Source: an uncultured Porphyromonadaceae bacterium (GTDB lineage: Bacteria > Bacteroidota > Bacteroidia > Bacteroidales > Muribaculaceae). Taken from it: a stretch of DNA of 64,000 nucleotides. Numbering within the stretch: position 1 is the first letter of the stretch; every line of letters starts with the position of its first letter. Location: positions 62,001-126,000 of the forward strand of contig CAMWSS010000001.1 in the NCBI GenBank assembly GCA_947177035.1, written 5' to 3'. The notes below the pieces were generated by a model. The model had not been told where the DNA came from. It searched no databases and saw only the letters and a program-made list of their open reading frames with translations. Shown piece after piece: positions 60,705-64,000 of the stretch. The position numbers and the translations under genes were made by a program.

Positions 60705-61856
60705 TTAGACTGGGTCGAAGAAAGTGTCGGGGTGTTCGGGGTCGAACGGTTCGTTGGCCCACATGACGGTGACGAGGTCTTCCGTGTCGGAGAGGTTTAT
60801 AATGTTGTGGGTGTAGCCGGGGATCATCTCCACGACCTGGAGCCTGTCTCCGCTCACTTCAAATGTGAGGACTTCGTCGGATCCGATTTTGCGGAGATTT
60901 ATCTGGCCGTGGCCCTTGACGACGACGAATTTTTCATTTTTGGTGTGGTGCCAGTGCTGCCCTTTGGTGATTCCGGGGCGGGAAACGTTGACGGATATCT
61001 GTCCTGATGATGCCGTGCGCAGGATTTCGGTGAAAGAGCCGCGGTCGTCGCAGTTCATTTTCAGATCATATATCATCCGCGATTCGGGCAGATAGCTGAG
61101 ATATGTGGAGTAGAGTTTCTTTTCAAATCCACCGGGCGTGAGGTCGGGCACACCCAGATTGCGGTGCATGCTGTGGAAGCCCTCAAGCAGTCCGACGATC
61201 TGTCCGAGAGTGGCCCGGTGTGTCACCGGCACTTCGCAGAAAAGTCCGTCGGCCGAGTGATGTTCGCCGCCGGTCAGCGCCGCGATCATTTCGTCGACAA
61301 GATCGTCGATGTAGAGCAGCGTGAGTTCGGTGGCAGGATTGTTGACGGTGACGGGCAGATCGGCGGCGATGTTGTTGCAGAAGGTGGCCACCGCCGAATT
61401 GTAGTTCGGGCGACACCATTTGCCGAAGAGATTGGGAAAGCGGTAGATTAGCACGCGCGCGCCGGTCTCGGCGGCATAGTCGCGCATCAGTTGCTCGCCG
61501 GCGAGTTTGCTCTGTCCGTAAGGATTGTCGAGCGCGGCCTGGGTGGACGATGATATCATGACCGGGCATCGGTTGCCGTGGCGCCTGAGCGAGTCAAGCA
61601 GCGCGGAGGCGAAACCGAAATTGCCTTCCATGAATTCCTTCGGGTCCTGCGGGCGGTTGACTCCGGCAAGGTTGAACACGAAATCAGCCTCGCCACAGTA
61701 GCGGTCGAGTTCTTCGGGGGTGGAGTCGATGTCGAATTCCATGACCCGGCTGACCGAAACGGGATAATTGCGGGCTTTGCCGGATTTTATGTTGTTGAGT
61801 TGCGCGCAGAGGTTGCGTCCGACGAATCCCTTTGCGCCTGTCACCAGAATTTTCAT
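60705..61856 (-). CDS. fnlB: UDP-sugar epimerase/reductase CapF (FnlB)
   Basis: Bifunctional enzyme of UDP-L-FucNAc synthesis. The 383-residue chain has an N-terminal NADPH SDR domain (VTGAKGFVGRNLCAQL, with NPYGQSKLAGEQL holding the Tyr and Lys) and a C-terminal cupin domain (KGQHWHHTKNEKFVVVKG with metal-binding His, then IPGYTHNIINL). This SDR plus cupin order is diagnostic of CapF/FnlB. It lies between fnlA and fnlC. Confidence 0.94.
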   Translation of the reverse strand: MKILVTGAKGFVGRNLCAQLNNIKSGKARNYPVSVSRVMEFDIDSTPEELDRYCGEADFVFNLAGVNRPQDPKEFMEGNFGFASALLDSLRRHGNRCPVMISSSTQAALDNPYGQSKLAGEQLMRDYAAETGARVLIYRFPNLFGKWCRPNYNSAVATFCNNIAADLPVTVNNPATELTLLYIDDLVDEMIAALTGGEHHSADGLFCEVPVTHRATLGQIVGLLEGFHSMHRNLGVPDLTPGGFEKKLYSTYLSYLPESRMIYDLKMNCDDRGSFTEILRTASSGQISVNVSRPGITKGQHWHHTKNEKFVVVKGHGQINLRKIGSDEVLTFEVSGDRLQVVEMIPGYTHNIINLSDTEDLVTVMWANEPFDPEHPDTFFDPV

Positions 61857-61871
61857 TTTTGCGTCTATGTG

Positions 61872-62945
61872 TTATTCAGATCGGATGGCTATTGGTTTGA
61901 CCGAGCCGGACATGCCGAGGTCGGCCTGCACGAAACGCAGGCGCAGCAATTGCTCCATCATCCCCTCCACCGACAGCCGCTCGGTGTTGTGGCTGTGATA
62001 GTCGTCGAGAGCGGAAAGCGTCTGCGATCCGTCGGTGAAGAATTTGTCATAATTCAGGTCGCGGTTGTCGCACGGGATGCGGTAGTATTTTCCCAGGTCG
62101 ATGGCCTTGGCCATCTCTTCGCGCGTGACCAGCGTTTCGTAAAGCTTCTCGCCGTGGCGGGTGCCGATGACCTTGATTTCGGCCTGTGCGAACCGGGGGT
62201 CACGGCGGGCATAGAGCCGCTTCAGGGCCTCGGCCAGAGTTTCAAGAGTGGCCGCCGGCGCTTTCTGTACGAACAGGTCGCCGTTGTGTCCATTGACAAA
62301 AGCATAGACCACCAGATCGACAGCGTCGTCGAGCGTCATCATGAAGCGCGTCATGGCCGGATCGGTGATGGTGATGGGCTTGCCCTGCATCATCTGCTCG
62401 ACCCAGAGGGGAATGACAGATCCGCGGCTGGCCATCACGTTGCCATAGCGCGTGCAGCAGATCGTGGTCGGAGCATCGTCGCCCAGCTCGCGTCCGCGGG
62501 CAATGGCCACTTTCTCCATCATGGCCTTGCTGATGCCCATGGCATTGATGGGATATGCGGCCTTATCGGTCGAGAGCACCACCACTTTTTTCACACCATG
62601 CTCGATCGCGCTGCGCAACACATTGTCGGTGCCGATAACGTTTGTCTTCGTGGCTTCCATCGGAAAAAACTCACAGCTGGGGACCTGCTTTAGAGCCGCG
62701 GCCGAAAACACATAGTCAACGCCGCGCATAGCCACGTCGACCGAAGCCTTGGATCGGACGTCGCCGATGAAGAACTTTACCTTAGGGTTCTGCAAACGGT
62801 GGCGCATGTCGTCCTGCTTCTTTTCATCGCGCGAGAACACGCGAATCTCCTTCACGTCACTATCCAGAAAGCGACGCAAGACGGCGTTGCCGAACGATCC
62901 GGTCCCCCCGGTTATCAGCAACACCTTATCCTTAAATACTGACAT
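61872..62945 (-). CDS. fnlA: UDP-GlcNAc 4,6-dehydratase/5-epimerase (FnlA/CapE type)
   Basis: First step of UDP-L-FucNAc synthesis. From the ATG at 62945 the product is 357 residues, starting MSVFKDKVLLITGGTGSFGN with the NAD-binding TGGTGSFG loop. The active-site region is VVLSTDKAAYPINAMGISKAMMEK, and it ends in the inverting-dehydratase-type C-terminus with GTRHGEKLYETL. An earlier in-frame start at 63041 would run into the upstream glycosyltransferase gene and adds no conserved sequence. It is the first of fnlA-fnlB-fnlC. Confidence 0.92.
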   Translation of the reverse strand: MSVFKDKVLLITGGTGSFGNAVLRRFLDSDVKEIRVFSRDEKKQDDMRHRLQNPKVKFFIGDVRSKASVDVAMRGVDYVFSAAALKQVPSCEFFPMEATKTNVIGTDNVLRSAIEHGVKKVVVLSTDKAAYPINAMGISKAMMEKVAIARGRELGDDAPTTICCTRYGNVMASRGSVIPLWVEQMMQGKPITITDPAMTRFMMTLDDAVDLVVYAFVNGHNGDLFVQKAPAATLETLAEALKRLYARRDPRFAQAEIKVIGTRHGEKLYETLVTREEMAKAIDLGKYYRIPCDNRDLNYDKFFTDGSQTLSALDDYHSHNTERLSVEGMMEQLLRLRFVQADLGMSGSVKPIAIRSE

Positions 62946-62958
62946 ACTACTATTTATA

Positions 62959-64000
62959 TTATTTCTCAAACAACGATTCATATAGATCGATATATAGTCC
63001 GAATTGTTTGTCGCGGTCAAAGTGTTTCTCAGCCCGCGCACGGCATTGTTCGGAAGTGTAACAGCCGGGCGATGAGCCTATCCTGATTATGGCGTCACGC
63101 AGCCCTTCAATATCATTTTGCTCAACAACGATTCCGGTATTCTCATCGACAGCTTCCGGCGATCCGCCAGTGCGATATGTCACTACCGGAGTGCCACACG
63201 CCAATGCTTCAAGGTTGACAGTCGGAAATGTGTCACAATGAGTCGGATTGACAAAAGCGAGGGCAGAAGAATAGTATCCGACCAGCTCTTCAATACTCTG
63301 CGTGCGAGGTTTGCCGTCAATTCCCTCTGGCAAAGCCGCAATCTGTTTGTCGGTCAGACCAATAAGCAGAATTCTGTAATCGGAAGGCAGAATCTGGCGC
63401 AATGCGACAAAATCTTGCAGTCCCTTATAATCAGGCCAAACATTAGAAACCCCCAAAACAAGCTTTGATTTGCTGGCCGAGCGCTTAAAAACGCTCAGAT
63501 CTATGCCATTTTTAATAACCGAGTGAATACTGGATTTAAAAATCACCGATTTTCGGGATTTATTGTTGATCCAATCAGAAGTCGGCACAATCGTCAGACG
63601 TCGACCTAAACGATCAACCATCTGGCGTTTGATTTCAAAATTGCGGCCAGAACGATCTATTGCGCCCTTCTGCGGACAGTCATGACAGCCTTCCTTGCTC
63701 CATCTGTCGCATCCGATATGTTCAAAATGATAGCAATGGCCAGTAAAGGCCCAACAGTCATGAAAGGTCCAGACTACCTTTGCTGACGATGAAGCCAGAT
63801 AATCAAACAGCAACGGATAGTTTAGCCAATGGTCATGGATATTGTGAAGATGCACCACATCCGGGTCAATTTCACGAAGACGGGCAATCAGCTTCTGAGT
63901 GGACCTTCTGCTTCCGAGTCCCTCGCCATCCAGCACACGGTCACGGATATAGTGCATGACATTGCCGGCATATGTGCCTACACGTATCAACTGCGAAGCG
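62959..64000 (-). CDS. Glycosyltransferase family 4/1 (5' end beyond the window)
   Basis: C-terminal 340 or so residues of a GT-B glycosyltransferase. The frame stays open through base 64000 and the only start-like codon near 63990 is a TTG in the middle of IRVGTYAGNVM, so the true N-terminus is outside. Visible motifs are DVVHLHNIHDHWLNYPLL, WTFHDCWAFTGHCYHF with a Cys-rich CDRWSKEGCHDCPQKG insert, and the donor site ALACGTPVVTYRTGGSPEAVDENTG. Base composition is AT-richer than the fnl genes that follow, common for capsule-specific transferases. Confidence 0.88.
   Translation of the reverse strand, partial: ASQLIRVGTYAGNVMHYIRDRVLDGEGLGSRRSTQKLIARLREIDPDVVHLHNIHDHWLNYPLLFDYLASSSAKVVWTFHDCWAFTGHCYHFEHIGCDRWSKEGCHDCPQKGAIDRSGRNFEIKRQMVDRLGRRLTIVPTSDWINNKSRKSVIFKSSIHSVIKNGIDLSVFKRSASKSKLVLGVSNVWPDYKGLQDFVALRQILPSDYRILLIGLTDKQIAALPEGIDGKPRTQSIEELVGYYSSALAFVNPTHCDTFPTVNLEALACGTPVVTYRTGGSPEAVDENTGIVVEQNDIEGLRDAIIRIGSSPGCYTSEQCRARAEKHFDRDKQFGLYIDLYESLFEK

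Noticed and set aside
62946-63041. Earlier start for fnlA
   Set aside because: The extra residues are not conserved in type, and they overlap the upstream glycosyltransferase gene. The Rossmann loop follows directly after the ATG at 62945.
1-64000. tRNA, rRNA, CRISPR arrays, insertion sequences or invertible capsule promoters
   Set aside because: All intergenic gaps are under 300 nt. I saw no cloverleaf with a GGTTCGA-type loop, no regularly spaced repeats, no transposase or recombinase gene and no inverted-repeat-flanked promoter.

Overview
The window is a high-GC, gene-dense stretch of a Bacteroidales chromosome. It carries a complete type IX secretion core (porT, porP and gldKLMN/porKLMN), several T9SS-tailed secreted proteins, a fused SecDF, and repeated Bacteroidota-type promoters (TTTG or TTG, about 20 nt, then TAnnTTTG). 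High GC and strong secreted-protein content suggest a gut Muribaculaceae-like organism. That family-level placement is inference. I found no rRNA, tRNA, CRISPR array or insertion sequence.

Layout. 1-7.1 kb is core metabolism: secDF (5' end outside the window), thiS-thiE, a ROK sugar kinase, myo-inositol-phosphate synthase and a sirtuin. 7.1-12.4 kb is a cell-surface glycan block: two tandem paralogous glycosyltransferases and a Stealth phosphotransferase on the plus strand meet a GT92-type transferase, a second Stealth protein and an LpxL-type acyltransferase on the minus strand. 12.5-17.6 kb holds ribH and a 1477-residue multidomain T9SS-secreted adhesin. 17.8-18.9 kb is an AT-richer, foreign-looking DUF1016/YhcG-type nuclease gene bracketed by two copies of the adhesin's terminator region. 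19.0-27.6 kb has an ion-channel-like gene, the T9SS operon, and a urea transporter whose reading frame lacks a usable ATG at its conserved start. 27.6-31.0 kb is the thrS-infC-rpmI-rplT translation operon with structured leaders.

31.1-40.8 kb begins with tcdA and a small lipoprotein. A probable operon follows: four secreted proteins (one a subtilisin-like protease; two share a repeated domain), then a thioesterase, dprA, a nucleoside phosphorylase and folB. 41.0-46.3 kb encodes a very long coiled-coil lipoprotein next to an OmpA-family protein. From 46.5 kb the minus strand carries a CoA transferase, a T9SS-tailed GH20 hexosaminidase and a GH3 acyl-adenylate enzyme. Then come aroA and a small membrane protein (plus strand), and an unusual nucleotidyltransferase-GHMP kinase fusion with a sugar mutarotase (minus strand). 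57-64 kb is a minus-strand capsule/O-antigen cluster with the complete UDP-L-FucNAc pathway (fnlA, fnlB/capF, fnlC), a WbuB-like transferase, a DegT aminotransferase and a glycosyltransferase cut by the window edge.

How the parts fit: surface glycans, lipid A and exported proteins dominate. The T9SS genes supply the secretion route for at least five tailed proteins in the same window. The less expected items are the repeat-flanked nuclease gene, the start-less urea transporter, the kinase-nucleotidyltransferase fusion, the protease island and a candidate small RNA near 46.4 kb.
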